64,000 nt of DNA from Ekhidna lutea. GTDB lineage: Bacteria > Bacteroidota > Bacteroidia > Cytophagales > Cyclobacteriaceae. This document shows positions 54,496 to 63,789 of the stretch, one piece after another. The position numbers were made by a program, and so were the translations under genes. The stretch lies in NCBI RefSeq assembly GCF_900188325.1, contig NZ_FZPD01000003.1, positions 310,001-374,000 on the forward strand, in the 5' to 3' direction. Numbering within the stretch: position 1 is the first letter of the stretch; every line of letters starts with the position of its first letter. The notes beneath the pieces were generated by a model. It was not told where the DNA came from. It ran no database searches and was given only the letters and a program-made list of their open reading frames with translations.

Positions 54496-54569
54496 AATCT
54501 TTAAATTCTGTTAAAGAAGGTGTACGGAAAAGCAGGTTTTTTATTTAATTCGTTCAAAACACTAAAATC

Positions 54570-55037
54570 ATGCACGTTCGTTTTGAGGATCATTATTTCT
54601 CAGCAGGTCTTCGCTACACATTTCTGATCATACTAAGTCCACCAATAGTTTATGTAACATTTTGGCATCAGTTTTATATTCTAGCCGGGATACTTTCAAT
54701 AGTGGTTTTTGGCCTATTAACTACAAAATATGTCACGACGATAGACAAAAAAAATAATAAGATTCATGACCAATTTCATGTCTTTTTCATTCGTACTGGT
54801 AGGACTATTGGCTATAGGCAATTACAATATATTCAAATAAGTAAAGAGCGACATACGTATAATGCAAACCAAAGGTCCAGGGATCGTACAGCAGATTTCG
54901 CATTGTATACGGGCACTTTAATGTACGATGAAAATGAATCCTTAGAGATAACCACTAAATCTGAATTTTCTTGGTTTGGTAGTGAGATGAACCGTTTAGC
55001 TGAGGAGCTACAAATTCCGATTCAAAGAAACTATTAG
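54570..55037 (+). CDS. Membrane protein of unknown function, PH-like C-terminal region
   Basis: 155 residues: two adjacent membrane helices (about 14-32 and 35-52) followed by a ~100-residue soluble beta-rich part (TTIDKKNNKIHDQFHVFFIR ... DENESLEITTKSEF) in the manner of bacterial PH/GRAM-like membrane proteins; that comparison is weak. Starts 74 bases after the TPR gene and could be in the same transcript. Confidence 0.55.
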   Translation: MHVRFEDHYFSAGLRYTFLIILSPPIVYVTFWHQFYILAGILSIVVFGLLTTKYVTTIDKKNNKIHDQFHVFFIRTGRTIGYRQLQYIQISKERHTYNANQRSRDRTADFALYTGTLMYDENESLEITTKSEFSWFGSEMNRLAEELQIPIQRNY

Positions 55038-55135
55038 CTATCACTCTACCGAAAAATCTTTAGAATCTGAGTCAGGTAAGTTCCGAATTTTTGGTAATTC
55101 TAATTGCTAGTCAACCAATTGACTACTACCAATCA

Positions 55136-56395
55136 CTACCCAGTAGTCCTAATCGCAATCACTGGATCTAATCTTGCGGCCATCAATGCAGGCACAATTC
55201 CGGAGATTACTCCAATAATTCCTGCGACTCCTAAACCGAGAACCACATTGCCGAAGGTTAGCACCAGGTCAAGCGTGCCCAGACTTAAAAGTGAGAGCAG
55301 CCACACAAGTAGTAATCCTACACCACCACCTATCAGGCTAAGGAATATAGCTTCGAAAAGGAATTGAAAGAGGATAAAAAAGTTCTTTGCACCAAGTGAC
55401 TTTTGAATGCCAATGATATTGGTACGTTCCCGAACTGAGACAAACATGATGTTGGCAATGCCGAACCCACCAACTAAAATGGAGAATCCTCCAATCGCCC
55501 AACCCGCAATACCAATCACATCGAAGGTGGACCCTATTATATTCATGATTGCATCTTGCCTGTTGACAGAAAAGTCATTTTTTTCTTTGGGTTTTAAGCC
55601 TCTTTTTGTCCTAAGGAGGCCCGTAATTTCTGCTTCCAGCTCAACCAATCCAAAATCTTCAGGAGAGCCTTTTACACTTACCAGCGTTTCTACGCCACGG
55701 TTTCTGCCTGAATAATATATTTTCTTGAATGACTGGTAGGGGATGAAGATACTTTCATCATTTCCGGTATCGCCAAAAATTCCTTCACCTTCCTCTTCCA
55801 TGACAGCAATGACAATGTATTTAAGCCCTTTGATTTTTAATTCTTTCCCAATCGCATCACCTCTCGGAAAAAGTTTCTCAGCAATCAGATGACCAATCAT
55901 GGCGACATTTTTAGCCGTATAAGACTCTGCAGCAGTAAAATATCTGCCCTCAGCCACATCGCTCGCTACATCATAGACATCCTGATGTGTATGGGCAATG
56001 CCGAAAAGCGAAACATCCGTGTAGCTGCTACTCTCATATTTGACAGTCTCCCCACCAGTCACCGCGAAAATGGTAATGCCCTCAGCGTTTTTAAGGTTCT
56101 TTTTTAGAAACTCGTACTCCTCGTAGTTGGTGTATGGACGCTTTATATATTCCCACCATGGAATATCCGGGCCAAACTCATAAGGAAAGCGACGGATGTC
56201 CAGGTTGTTTGCATCCAGGAAACTCAAACTGTCTTTAATACTTCGTTCTAATGAGTCTACCAGCGTAAACACAGCAATAATGGCAAATATTCCGATGGTC
56301 ACACCAAGTAGTGAAAGGGTGGTCCTCAGAAGATTCTGTTTCAATGCCCCCCAGGCGAATCGGAAACTTTCAATTATTAGCTTAAATATTTTCAC
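55136..56395 (-). CDS. MacB-type ABC transporter permease (FtsX superfamily), without adjacent ATPase
   Basis: 419 residues: N-terminal helix after a basic start (ALKQNLLRTTLSLLGVTIGIFAI), a large periplasmic MacB-like domain (about 45-260), then three C-terminal helices (about 285-310, 335-365, 380-405), with the coupling signature ERTNIIGIQKSLGAKNFFILFQFL and the ending LDPVIAIRTTG. Such permeases work with a MacB-like ATPase and often a MacA-like adaptor; neither is in this window. An exact TAAATTTG -7 box lies upstream (56414-56421). Confidence 0.88.
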   Translation of the reverse strand: MKIFKLIIESFRFAWGALKQNLLRTTLSLLGVTIGIFAIIAVFTLVDSLERSIKDSLSFLDANNLDIRRFPYEFGPDIPWWEYIKRPYTNYEEYEFLKKNLKNAEGITIFAVTGGETVKYESSSYTDVSLFGIAHTHQDVYDVASDVAEGRYFTAAESYTAKNVAMIGHLIAEKLFPRGDAIGKELKIKGLKYIVIAVMEEEGEGIFGDTGNDESIFIPYQSFKKIYYSGRNRGVETLVSVKGSPEDFGLVELEAEITGLLRTKRGLKPKEKNDFSVNRQDAIMNIIGSTFDVIGIAGWAIGGFSILVGGFGIANIMFVSVRERTNIIGIQKSLGAKNFFILFQFLFEAIFLSLIGGGVGLLLVWLLSLLSLGTLDLVLTFGNVVLGLGVAGIIGVISGIVPALMAARLDPVIAIRTTG

Positions 56396-56413
56396 TGGAT
56401 TGTCTTAAAAAAT

Positions 56414-56447
56414 CAAATTTAGCGAAATTGGAATGCTGTTTTTCAAA
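56414..56447 (-). promoter_or_regulatory. Promoter of the MacB-type permease gene (TTTG-N22-TAAATTTG)
   Basis: Minus strand TAAATTTG (56421-56414) with TTTG (56447-56444) 22 bases upstream, a slightly long but acceptable spacing for the Bacteroidota consensus; 18 bases before the ATG. Confidence 0.5.
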
Positions 56448-56541
56448 TAAATAGCGATCGGTCAATGATGATTTCGAGCGGTCGATACGATAAGTTGACG
56501 AGTTTAAGCTTGGATACGTTACAAACATGAAACATATTTGC

Positions 56542-56549
56542 TAATTTTG
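56542..56549 (+). promoter_or_regulatory. -7 box of the queA-ispD promoter (TAATTTTG)
   Basis: Exact TAnnTTTG match 35 bases before the queA ATG; the -33 region is not a good match. Confidence 0.5.
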
Positions 56550-56584
56550 CGCTCTTTTGATCATTAAAATAGATCCTTTTTCCT

Positions 56585-57637
56585 ATGGGAATGAAATTAT
56601 CCGAATTTAAATTCGACCTGCCATCAAGCCTTATCGCCCTGCACCCAACTGACAACCGTGACGATTCTCGTCTCATGGTTGTACACAAAGATACTGGAGA
56701 GATCGAACACAAAGTTTTTAAAGATGTGGTTGACTACTTCGGTGAAGACGATGTTTTTGTATTGAACGACACAAAAGTATTTCCTGCACGCTTGTACGGA
56801 AATAAGGAAAAAACGGGTGCTAAAATTGAAGTTTTTCTACTTCGGGAGCTGAATACCGAAATGAAACTGTGGGATGTACTTGTTGATCCGGCTAGAAAAA
56901 TACGGGTTGGGAATAAACTTTACTTTGGTGATGGTGAGCTGGTAGCTGAGGTTATTGACAACACCACAAGTAGAGGAAGGACCATTAGATTCCTGTTTGA
57001 TGGAGATCAGGAGCAATTCTATAAAATGATTGATGCATTGGGAGAAACCCCTTTGCCAAAAGAAATTAAGCGCTCAGCAGAGCCTGAAGATCGTGATCGT
57101 TTTCAGACGATATATGCGAAAAATATTGGTGCTGTAGCTGCCCCTACAGCTGGACTGCACTTCACACCTCAGCTTATGAAAAGGCTTGAGCTGATTGGTA
57201 TAGACATAGCTCCAATCACCCTTCACGTTGGGTTAGGCACTTTCCGTCCAGTGGATGTGGAGGATCTGACCAAACACAAGATGGACTCAGAAAATTACTG
57301 GGTGGAAAAACCAACAGCTGACAGAGTGAATAGAGCATTGGCTGAAAAGTCAAAAATCTGCGCAGTAGGTACTACCGCTATGAAAACGTTAGAATCTTCC
57401 GTTTCAGCGAATGGACTTCTTAAAGACAATTCCGGATGGACCGATAAGTTCATTTTCCCTCCATATGAGTTTAAAATTTGTGATGCCTTAATCACTAACT
57501 TCCACTTGCCTGAGTCTACGCTATTGATGATGGCGTCAGCTTTTGGAGGATATGATCTTATTCAGGAGGCTTACCAGACGGCAATTAAAGAGAAGTATCG
57601 ATTCTTCAGCTATGGAGATGCGATGCTAATTATCTAG
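56585..57637 (+). CDS. queA: tRNA preQ1(34) S-adenosylmethionine ribosyltransferase-isomerase
   Basis: Transfers and isomerises the ribosyl group of SAM onto preQ1 in the tRNA anticodon to give epoxyqueuosine, the substrate of QueG (gene at 16791). 350 residues: N-terminal [18 protein letters not shown], then [44 protein letters not shown] and the C-terminal [18 protein letters not shown]. First gene of a two-gene transcript with ispD. Confidence 0.96.
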   Translation: MGMKLSEFKFDLPSSLIALHPTDNRDDSRLMVVHKDTGEIEHKVFKDVVDYFGEDDVFVLNDTKVFPARLYGNKEKTGAKIEVFLLRELNTEMKLWDVLVDPARKIRVGNKLYFGDGELVAEVIDNTTSRGRTIRFLFDGDQEQFYKMIDALGETPLPKEIKRSAEPEDRDRFQTIYAKNIGAVAAPTAGLHFTPQLMKRLELIGIDIAPITLHVGLGTFRPVDVEDLTKHKMDSENYWVEKPTADRVNRALAEKSKICAVGTTAMKTLESSVSANGLLKDNSGWTDKFIFPPYEFKICDALITNFHLPESTLLMMASAFGGYDLIQEAYQTAIKEKYRFFSYGDAMLII

Positions 57638-57641
57638 GAAC

Positions 57642-58283
57642 TTGAAGAAATATGCCATCATAGTAGCTGGCGGAACAGGCACGCGTATGAAAAGTACCGT
57701 GCCAAAACAGTTCCTGCTGGTTGATGATGTGCCTATTATTGTTCATACAATCCGAAAATTCCAGTCTAGCAATAAAGAAATTGAGATCATTGTGGTTCTT
57801 CCTGAAGCACATATTAAAAGATGGGAGGCCATTCAGTTTCAGTTTTTTCCTGACCAGAATATTCAGACAGCCATCGGTGGTATCACCCGATCTGCTTCGG
57901 TGCTTTCGGGATTAACACTGATTCAAGAGGATGGACTGGTGGCTATCCATGATGCTGTTCGTCCGTTTGTTCACCCAGATATAATTAACGCTTCCTTTAA
58001 AGCAGCAGATGAAAGTGGATCAGGGGTTGCAGCAGTAGATTTGAAAGATTCAATTCGTGAACTGGAAGGAGCAAAATCAATAGCAAGAGACCGGTCCAAT
58101 TATGTTTTGGTACAGACTCCACAAACCTTTCGGGTATCTGCAATAAAGGCAGCCTACAAAAAGGCAGGGGCCGGGTTATTTACAGACGATGCTAGCGTAT
58201 ATGAAGCGGCAGGGAATCATGTAAGTCTTGTAGCGGGTTCATACGATAACATTAAGATTACGACACCAGAAGATTTGAAATAA
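57642..58283 (+). CDS. ispD: 2-C-methyl-D-erythritol 4-phosphate cytidylyltransferase
   Basis: Third step of the MEP isoprenoid pathway: MEP plus CTP to CDP-ME. 213 residues with the nucleotidyltransferase loop VAGGTGTRMKSTVPKQFL (8-25), IHDAVRPFV, and TDDASVYEAAG near the C-terminus. The start codon is TTG at 57642, four bases after the queA stop; no in-frame ATG precedes the catalytic loop, so re-initiation after queA is likely. Closed by a bidirectional terminator. Confidence 0.92.
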   Translation: MKKYAIIVAGGTGTRMKSTVPKQFLLVDDVPIIVHTIRKFQSSNKEIEIIVVLPEAHIKRWEAIQFQFFPDQNIQTAIGGITRSASVLSGLTLIQEDGLVAIHDAVRPFVHPDIINASFKAADESGSGVAAVDLKDSIRELEGAKSIARDRSNYVLVQTPQTFRVSAIKAAYKKAGAGLFTDDASVYEAAGNHVSLVAGSYDNIKITTPEDLK

Positions 58284-58285
58284 AA

Positions 58286-58313
58286 AAATCCGCCCTTTCT
58301 GGGACGGATTTTT
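58286..58313. terminator. Bidirectional terminator between ispD and the T9SS cargo gene
   Basis: aaatccg-ccc (58286-58295) pairs with ggg-a-cggattt (58301-58311) with a single bulge; A-run on the left and T-run on the right, between converging genes. Confidence 0.8.
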
Positions 58314-58337
58314 ATATCTACTTGTGATTTAGAATAA

Positions 58338-59519
58338 TCACTTTTTAATTACTCTGAAAGTCAGCGCATTCTTGCCATTTTCCATATCAAAAAACTTCAA
58401 CAAGTATGTGCCTGCAGGATAATCTTCAAGGTTAAGTTTGAGCTTGCCATTTTTGCCTTTCTTAAGCATTTGTGCTTGAAGAACTTTTCCATTTAGGTCG
58501 ATAAGCTGCATGCTCATTTCATTTGACAATATTTTGTCATAATCGACATGAAGTGTGCCAACGGATGGATTTGGATAGATACTAAAATCAGTGAAAAACT
58601 CGCTGGTAATCCCTAATACTAGCTCTACTTTAATTCCTTCTTCTGTTACAAATGCAGCAAGTACGAATTCATTATCAGCAACTCCTGCTTCACCAATATC
58701 AAACTGCACAAAGGAAGATTCATCAAGTGGAATTCCCGGATATTCTACAAAGAACCGATAGGTTCCCTGTGGCAGAAATCCATATTCGAACTCACCATTG
58801 TTATTGGTTTCTCCGTATGCGATCAGTTCGAATTCATCATTATCCTGACCCACTCTTCCTCCCGACCTCTTTCTCCTAAGTCCGCACTTTCTTTTTGCAG
58901 CTCTTCGTCTACCATCAATTCGACTGTTTTCCGCTTCAAAATCTTCCTCAATCGTACCCTTAACAAGACCGTCACCGGTATTTTCATTTCGAGGAGGAGG
59001 AGCCACTTCGATCCGTATTTGTGCTGTAGTATCGCTTGTTAGTACCAAAGTGTCTGCCTCATCCCATAAAAAAGCATCGCCATAGTAAGTGGCTACATAT
59101 TTTTCAGGGTCAGAGTCTACTACAGTTAAATAATCGCCATGGAAAACCGATGCAAATGAGAACGCGCCACCATTATTATCATTCACCACATCCAGGGTGT
59201 CATAATTTCCAGAGGGCTTTATTCTAAGTAGATATCCATCCACCAGCTCGGTTATCGTATTACTTCCATTAGTTATGTTAACCGATGGTACCGCTGTTTC
59301 AAGGTTTGCTGCGGGTAGTCCAATGAAAATACGCAGGTTGTCACCTTTTGGTATTTGCCCGATTTCTCCGGAAGAGACTTCTGTGGAATAATTACTTCCT
59401 TCAGAAACTCCGCCTACAACATTGGTTGTGTATCCCTGCAATGAAAGCTGACTCGTCGCTTCATGGCAAAAAACAAACACAGCCAATGGGATCAAAGATA
59501 TTTTAATCCAATTTTTCAT
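58338..59519 (-). CDS. Secreted T9SS type A cargo protein
   Basis: 393 residues: signal peptide ending EATSQ, a beta-rich N-terminal half, a fibronectin/Cna-like segment (DGLVKGTIEED ... LPQGTYRFFVEYPG) and a C-terminal type A sorting domain (from about 314, FSIYPNPSVGTLHVDYD, then LIDLNGKVLQ, YPAGTYLLKFFD) for export by the type IX system. Within the Cna-like segment is a very basic insert, DGRRRAAKRKCGLRRKRSGG (about 203-222), with a single Cys. The gene overlaps the S74 surface protein gene by four bases, so the two are coupled and probably act together at the surface. Confidence 0.85.
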   Translation of the reverse strand: MKNWIKISLIPLAVFVFCHEATSQLSLQGYTTNVVGGVSEGSNYSTEVSSGEIGQIPKGDNLRIFIGLPAANLETAVPSVNITNGSNTITELVDGYLLRIKPSGNYDTLDVVNDNNGGAFSFASVFHGDYLTVVDSDPEKYVATYYGDAFLWDEADTLVLTSDTTAQIRIEVAPPPRNENTGDGLVKGTIEEDFEAENSRIDGRRRAAKRKCGLRRKRSGGRVGQDNDEFELIAYGETNNNGEFEYGFLPQGTYRFFVEYPGIPLDESSFVQFDIGEAGVADNEFVLAAFVTEEGIKVELVLGITSEFFTDFSIYPNPSVGTLHVDYDKILSNEMSMQLIDLNGKVLQAQMLKKGKNGKLKLNLEDYPAGTYLLKFFDMENGKNALTFRVIKK

Positions 59520-62500
59520 TTGCTTGCAGCTTTGCTGTTACCTAACATCTTCATCAATTGATCCATTTCGGATCGTAATTGTTTTACTTCCTCAAGTGAA
59601 GCTTTCAAGTTGTTGTTTTCATTTTCTAATGAGGCAACTTTAGCATTCAATTCCTTGATTGCCTCAATTAACACGGCAGTCATCTGTGCATAATTCACAG
59701 CTTTCATGCCTTCGTCATTTGTATGCACGAACTCCGGATAAATCTCTTCAACCTCCTGAGCGATCACTCCAATTTGATTTCTCTGAGACATATTTTCGTC
59801 TTTCCATTGGTATGAAACACCACGCATTTTAAGCGTTTTTTCCAATGGATTTTCTAAATCGGCGATATTCTTTTTAAGTCTCCGGTCTGAAGTCTGCACC
59901 ATACCATCTGATGAGGTTAGCGTGTTTCCGGAAACATCTCCCGATGCAGAAATATTGCCATTCTGGCCATCCATACTTATTGAAGTAATAGCCAGGCTAT
60001 CTCTAAGCTCCACAAGAGATCCGCCACTTGGTCCGTTAAATGAGGTCATAAATATGGTTTCATTCACCACACCTCCATTAGCTGTATTGTAGACGGATAT
60101 CCTACCTGATGTTTCACCAGCCTGATCATCTGCGACAATCTCAATGTTCGAGCTAAAGTCTCCGGAACCATTATCATTTTGACCGAATACCTGAACAATA
60201 CCTAATTCGCTATTGTCCCACCATTGGCCTGAGACATAGACATTCCGTGTGGTTGGTCCATTCACCATCACAAGCCCACTCTTACCGGAAGGGTCTCCAC
60301 CTGCTTCATCACGATTCGAGCCAATTGCAGCTAAAAACGTTCCTTCATTGTCATAGAAGTCAGATCCACCTCTACGGTATCCAGCTGAAAACGGATTGCC
60401 GAAGACATCATTGGTGGTTGTGTAATTATTGATCAAAATCGAGTTGCCATCTGCTGTTGGATTCATTCCGTAAACATTGGCAAATGCATTTTCGCCATTT
60501 GAGGTTGTCCCTGCAAAAAATGTGGCGCGATTATACGAATTTGTAGCATCAGGACTGCTGAGCTGAATAGTTCCCCCCTCAGTACCACCTTGTAGATATA
60601 CACCTTCATTACCGGCTGCATTAAACGCTTTAATAAAGGTAGTCTCGATTGAGTCCGGGGCAATATTACCTCCTGATGAAGGTGCTAAGGGCTGACCTTG
60701 AATAAGTATTTGCTGGGCATCTATCGTTCCTGAGTTACCATCAAGGCTTATTTGTTGCGTTCCTGAAGCGTCATTGATTCTTAAAACTCCTTCATTTCCA
60801 CCAAAGAATAGCGTTCCAAAATCTGCACTATTTTGAATGGAAATTCCGCCTCCATCGCCACCATCATGGAAAAGATTTGCGGCTGATGATCCATCCGTTC
60901 TGCTGATAGAAATGGTGTTGCTTGCTGAGAGATAACCATTACCACCATCTGCAACTACCCGAATGGTGCCTAATGAATCAAGAAATTCAAGACCACCGCC
61001 TCCATTTTCGGCGTAATTACCTGAAACATAAGCAGTCAGATTACTGGATCCAGCAGCGTTATTGTTAAGACTTATATCCCCATATTCATTTATTCCATCA
61101 CCGGTTCTTCTGGTCGCAATTTGTGCTGAATTATACCACCAACCCCCTCCATCACCTACACTGCCGTATAGATTGATAGAAGATAAATCATGGTCTTCAT
61201 ATCCTTCTGATCCTATTTGAACATTTATGCTTTCGTCCCCCCAAAGTTCCAGTATCCCATTGGTGCCCGTTGGATCTGAACCTCCATCATCTTGAGCTAT
61301 TGTCAGAACTGCCTGACCACCTCCGTTGCTACGGTTTATTTCAAGTCGTGCAGTTTCCTCTGCTGAATTACCAAGTGGTGTTACCCTGAATCGACCTAAG
61401 CCGAAATTTTCCTGTGCGGAACCCTCAATGTAATATTCTGGTAGATTTCCATCAGCGAAGGAGCCTATGAGTGCTGCTCCTGAAAATGTTTCTGTGTCGT
61501 CATAGGAAACCAATTGGGCAAACCCATCATTATTGTAACCACCAAACCAGCCGACATTGGCGTGTGATTCATTATAGGTAAACAAGTTACCTCTACCATT
61601 ATTTGAAACCCGTAACTGAGCTCCTATGTTTCTTAAAGAATCGTAAAGACCCAGAAAGCCAGCATAGCCTCCTGATGCTGATCCAAGAATGACTTTGGTT
61701 GAATCATTGGCGCCATACAGAACGAGGCTTCCTGCATTGTTTGGATCGAAAAAGTTTAGGTCTGCTTTGGTTTCACCTGAATTTCCTACAACAATGACGC
61801 TTTTAGATCGAAGTGAGTCCGGTTGAAGTATGCCACCTCCGGAACCCTCTATTGGAGCTCCATCAATGAGTATCTGTTGTGCATTGATCGTACCCGTAGA
61901 GCCATCGAGCGAGATGGTTTCGACTTCTCCTACATCCCTTAATGAGATATTTCCGCCTGTTGAAACCCCATCACCACTATTAAGATTTAACGTGAATTGA
62001 GGTCCGCCCCCATCCTGAGAAGCATTTAAATTTATATTACTGATTGTGGATGTTCCTACATGCTCAGAGAAGATATTATGTGTAGTGTTCCCATAATAAT
62101 TGTATAGATCTAAACCACCTCGACGATACCCATCAGGAAGCTGACTCCCGTCAATGAATATATCTGAGGCATAAAGGTCAGCCATTATCTGTGGACCGTC
62201 ATCATTAGCATTACCACCAAATAAGGAAAGAAAGCTATTTTGTCTGGCTTGGGCGATGGTACCTGCAACAACTGCACTTTTCAAAGTACCATCTGCATTT
62301 TCTCTTCCATTCAATTGAATGTATCCACCAGTGCCTGTTCCACGATCCGTTGTGATAAATGCACCGGTTCTATCCAGAGAGTCTTTAAAAACAATCGCAC
62401 CATCATAGCCATTGTTATCCGCAAAAACATTGACTTTAGGATTATCATTAATACCTAACACTTGCACTGAGTTGCTACTGACAGTATCAATCTGAACTGG

Positions 62501-62833
62501 TCCATCAGCATAAGGAATAAATGAAGAATATAATGTGACAGGGCTGAGCGCCTCACCATTCACAGAAATATTCATTTGAACTTCAGGACTTTCTTGGAAA
62601 AGAGTGTCTGGTAAAGGCGTGCTTTCACCAAGTACTACGGAATAATACCCATCCTGCACATTTACATCAGCAATTGTTTCAGACCAGGTAGGTGAAGCTA
62701 TACTAAACTCAAAGGTAGCTAAGCCAGAGTATGGTTTCCCATTGTCAACTAGTCTACCCTGAAAAGGTAATTTTTGAGCTAATAGCGTGCCTCCAATAGC
62801 CAGGCACAGCAGAAGTGAGAAAAGTTTCTTCAT
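59516..62833 (-). CDS. Large secreted surface protein with C-terminal S74 (tail-fibre) intramolecular chaperone domain
   Basis: 1,105 residues: signal peptide (ending GGTLLAQ), an N-terminal domain (about 20-120: KLPFQGRLVDNGKPYSG), then long Gly/Asn/Ser-rich beta-repeat sequence in which a unit with SLDGSTGTINAQQILI recurs (near 313, 710 and, modified, 950), then the S74 domain from Ser982 (TSDRRLKKNI, with Lys987 five residues on as the expected catalytic dyad) and a coiled-coil tail (about 1,060-1,100). S74 domains trimerise fibres and cleave themselves off before the serine. The signal peptide and operon mean this is a cellular surface fibre, not a phage tail. Confidence 0.85.
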   Translation of the reverse strand: MKKLFSLLLCLAIGGTLLAQKLPFQGRLVDNGKPYSGLATFEFSIASPTWSETIADVNVQDGYYSVVLGESTPLPDTLFQESPEVQMNISVNGEALSPVTLYSSFIPYADGPVQIDTVSSNSVQVLGINDNPKVNVFADNNGYDGAIVFKDSLDRTGAFITTDRGTGTGGYIQLNGRENADGTLKSAVVAGTIAQARQNSFLSLFGGNANDDGPQIMADLYASDIFIDGSQLPDGYRRGGLDLYNYYGNTTHNIFSEHVGTSTISNINLNASQDGGGPQFTLNLNSGDGVSTGGNISLRDVGEVETISLDGSTGTINAQQILIDGAPIEGSGGGILQPDSLRSKSVIVVGNSGETKADLNFFDPNNAGSLVLYGANDSTKVILGSASGGYAGFLGLYDSLRNIGAQLRVSNNGRGNLFTYNESHANVGWFGGYNNDGFAQLVSYDDTETFSGAALIGSFADGNLPEYYIEGSAQENFGLGRFRVTPLGNSAEETARLEINRSNGGGQAVLTIAQDDGGSDPTGTNGILELWGDESINVQIGSEGYEDHDLSSINLYGSVGDGGGWWYNSAQIATRRTGDGINEYGDISLNNNAAGSSNLTAYVSGNYAENGGGGLEFLDSLGTIRVVADGGNGYLSASNTISISRTDGSSAANLFHDGGDGGGISIQNSADFGTLFFGGNEGVLRINDASGTQQISLDGNSGTIDAQQILIQGQPLAPSSGGNIAPDSIETTFIKAFNAAGNEGVYLQGGTEGGTIQLSSPDATNSYNRATFFAGTTSNGENAFANVYGMNPTADGNSILINNYTTTNDVFGNPFSAGYRRGGSDFYDNEGTFLAAIGSNRDEAGGDPSGKSGLVMVNGPTTRNVYVSGQWWDNSELGIVQVFGQNDNGSGDFSSNIEIVADDQAGETSGRISVYNTANGGVVNETIFMTSFNGPSGGSLVELRDSLAITSISMDGQNGNISASGDVSGNTLTSSDGMVQTSDRRLKKNIADLENPLEKTLKMRGVSYQWKDENMSQRNQIGVIAQEVEEIYPEFVHTNDEGMKAVNYAQMTAVLIEAIKELNAKVASLENENNNLKASLEEVKQLRSEMDQLMKMLGNSKAASK

Positions 62834-62902
62834 GTCAATTTGTGGTTGAAGTTTTTAAACAAAAATTAAAACCTGAACTTAGGTCTTAACTAGATGTAGT
62901 TC

Positions 62903-62922
62903 AATACCTCTTTCGGGGTATT
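62903..62922. promoter_or_regulatory. Inverted repeat aatacc-N8-ggtatt between the S74 operon and the LuxR-type gene
   Basis: A 6-8-6 palindrome followed by TTTT in the 134-base divergent intergenic region. It could be an operator for the adjacent LuxR-type regulator or a short hairpin in the 5' leader of either transcript. Confidence 0.35.
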
Positions 62923-62967
62923 TTTATCATTTGATAATTATTATATTGAGCAAAATCTGAGAGGCTT

Positions 62968-63744
62968 ATGAGAGAAAAAATAGTTGAAAACTACAGTGAC
63001 ATCTTTTCCACTTTTCAGGAGTTCAAAGGGGAATCGCTGGAGAAACACGTAGAAAAGTTAAAACAAGTTGATCAACTCATTCCTCACAGTGCTACATTCT
63101 TTTGTATTACCAATACAAGTGATCAATCTTTTGAATATGTGAGCAAAAACTTTCACCCTACGATGAAGCTACCGATCGACGAGATGTGTACTCGTGGTAT
63201 GGAATTTTGGTGGGGAAGGATGCATCCGGAAGAAATGGAAACATGGCTCCAGTCACTAAAAGACCTGATGATTTTTACCATGAGCAATATTGCGCTGGAG
63301 GATAGGCGTAGAATGACTTATACCTGGAATTACCGAGTAAAAGACGGGGAGGGGATTTATAAAAACATCATTCAGCACACTACACCTATGTTTTTTGATG
63401 ATGAGGGTAAACCCATAATAGGGCTAGCTCACTACTCCGTTTTAGAAGCACATGAAATATTACCAATTCAGGCTACAGCCAAAATCCTTAATGCCAACGA
63501 TGAATATGAAACGCTTTTTTACCAAATGTATGGAGATCAAAAGTTGTTAGTTGATGATATCTCCCATAGGGAACGGGATGTGTTGAGGTTGTTGTCATTT
63601 GGTTTTAGCAACGATGACATTTCGGATAAGCTAAATATTAGTGCCCACACTGTGAAAACGCACCGTAAAAATGTGATGACTAAGACAGGTTGTAAAAACA
63701 CCACTCAATTGGTGGCTATGTGTATCAGGCAAGGTATTATATAA
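62968..63744 (+). CDS. LuxR-type transcriptional regulator with N-terminal PAS-like domain
   Basis: 258 residues: an N-terminal ~190-residue PAS-like sensing region (ATFFCITNTSDQSFEYVSKNF, MHPEEMETWLQSL, WNYRVKDGEGIYKNIIQHTTP) and a C-terminal LuxR helix-turn-helix (about 197-250: LSFGFSNDDISDKLNISAHTVKTH in two blocks). There is no receiver domain, so the signal is probably a bound ligand or redox cue. Divergent from the S74/T9SS operon, which it may control. A terminator follows. Confidence 0.85.
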   Translation: MREKIVENYSDIFSTFQEFKGESLEKHVEKLKQVDQLIPHSATFFCITNTSDQSFEYVSKNFHPTMKLPIDEMCTRGMEFWWGRMHPEEMETWLQSLKDLMIFTMSNIALEDRRRMTYTWNYRVKDGEGIYKNIIQHTTPMFFDDEGKPIIGLAHYSVLEAHEILPIQATAKILNANDEYETLFYQMYGDQKLLVDDISHRERDVLRLLSFGFSNDDISDKLNISAHTVKTHRKNVMTKTGCKNTTQLVAMCIRQGII

Positions 63745-63746
63745 AA

Positions 63747-63768
63747 AAGCCCCAGCAAAGTGGGGCTT
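63747..63768. terminator. Terminator between the LuxR-type gene and the DUF2795 gene
   Basis: Perfect stem aagcccca (63747-63754) / tggggctt (63761-63768), 6-base loop; the A-run on the left gives a good T-run on the minus strand, so it mainly ends the DUF2795 transcript. Confidence 0.8.
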
Positions 63769-63789
63769 CTATAACATCAATGTCTTGCG

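Noticed and set aside
59516-62833. Tail-fibre-like S74 domain taken as a sign of a prophage
   Set aside because: The protein has a signal peptide, is coupled to a T9SS cargo gene, and there are no integrase, capsid, terminase or lysis genes nearby.
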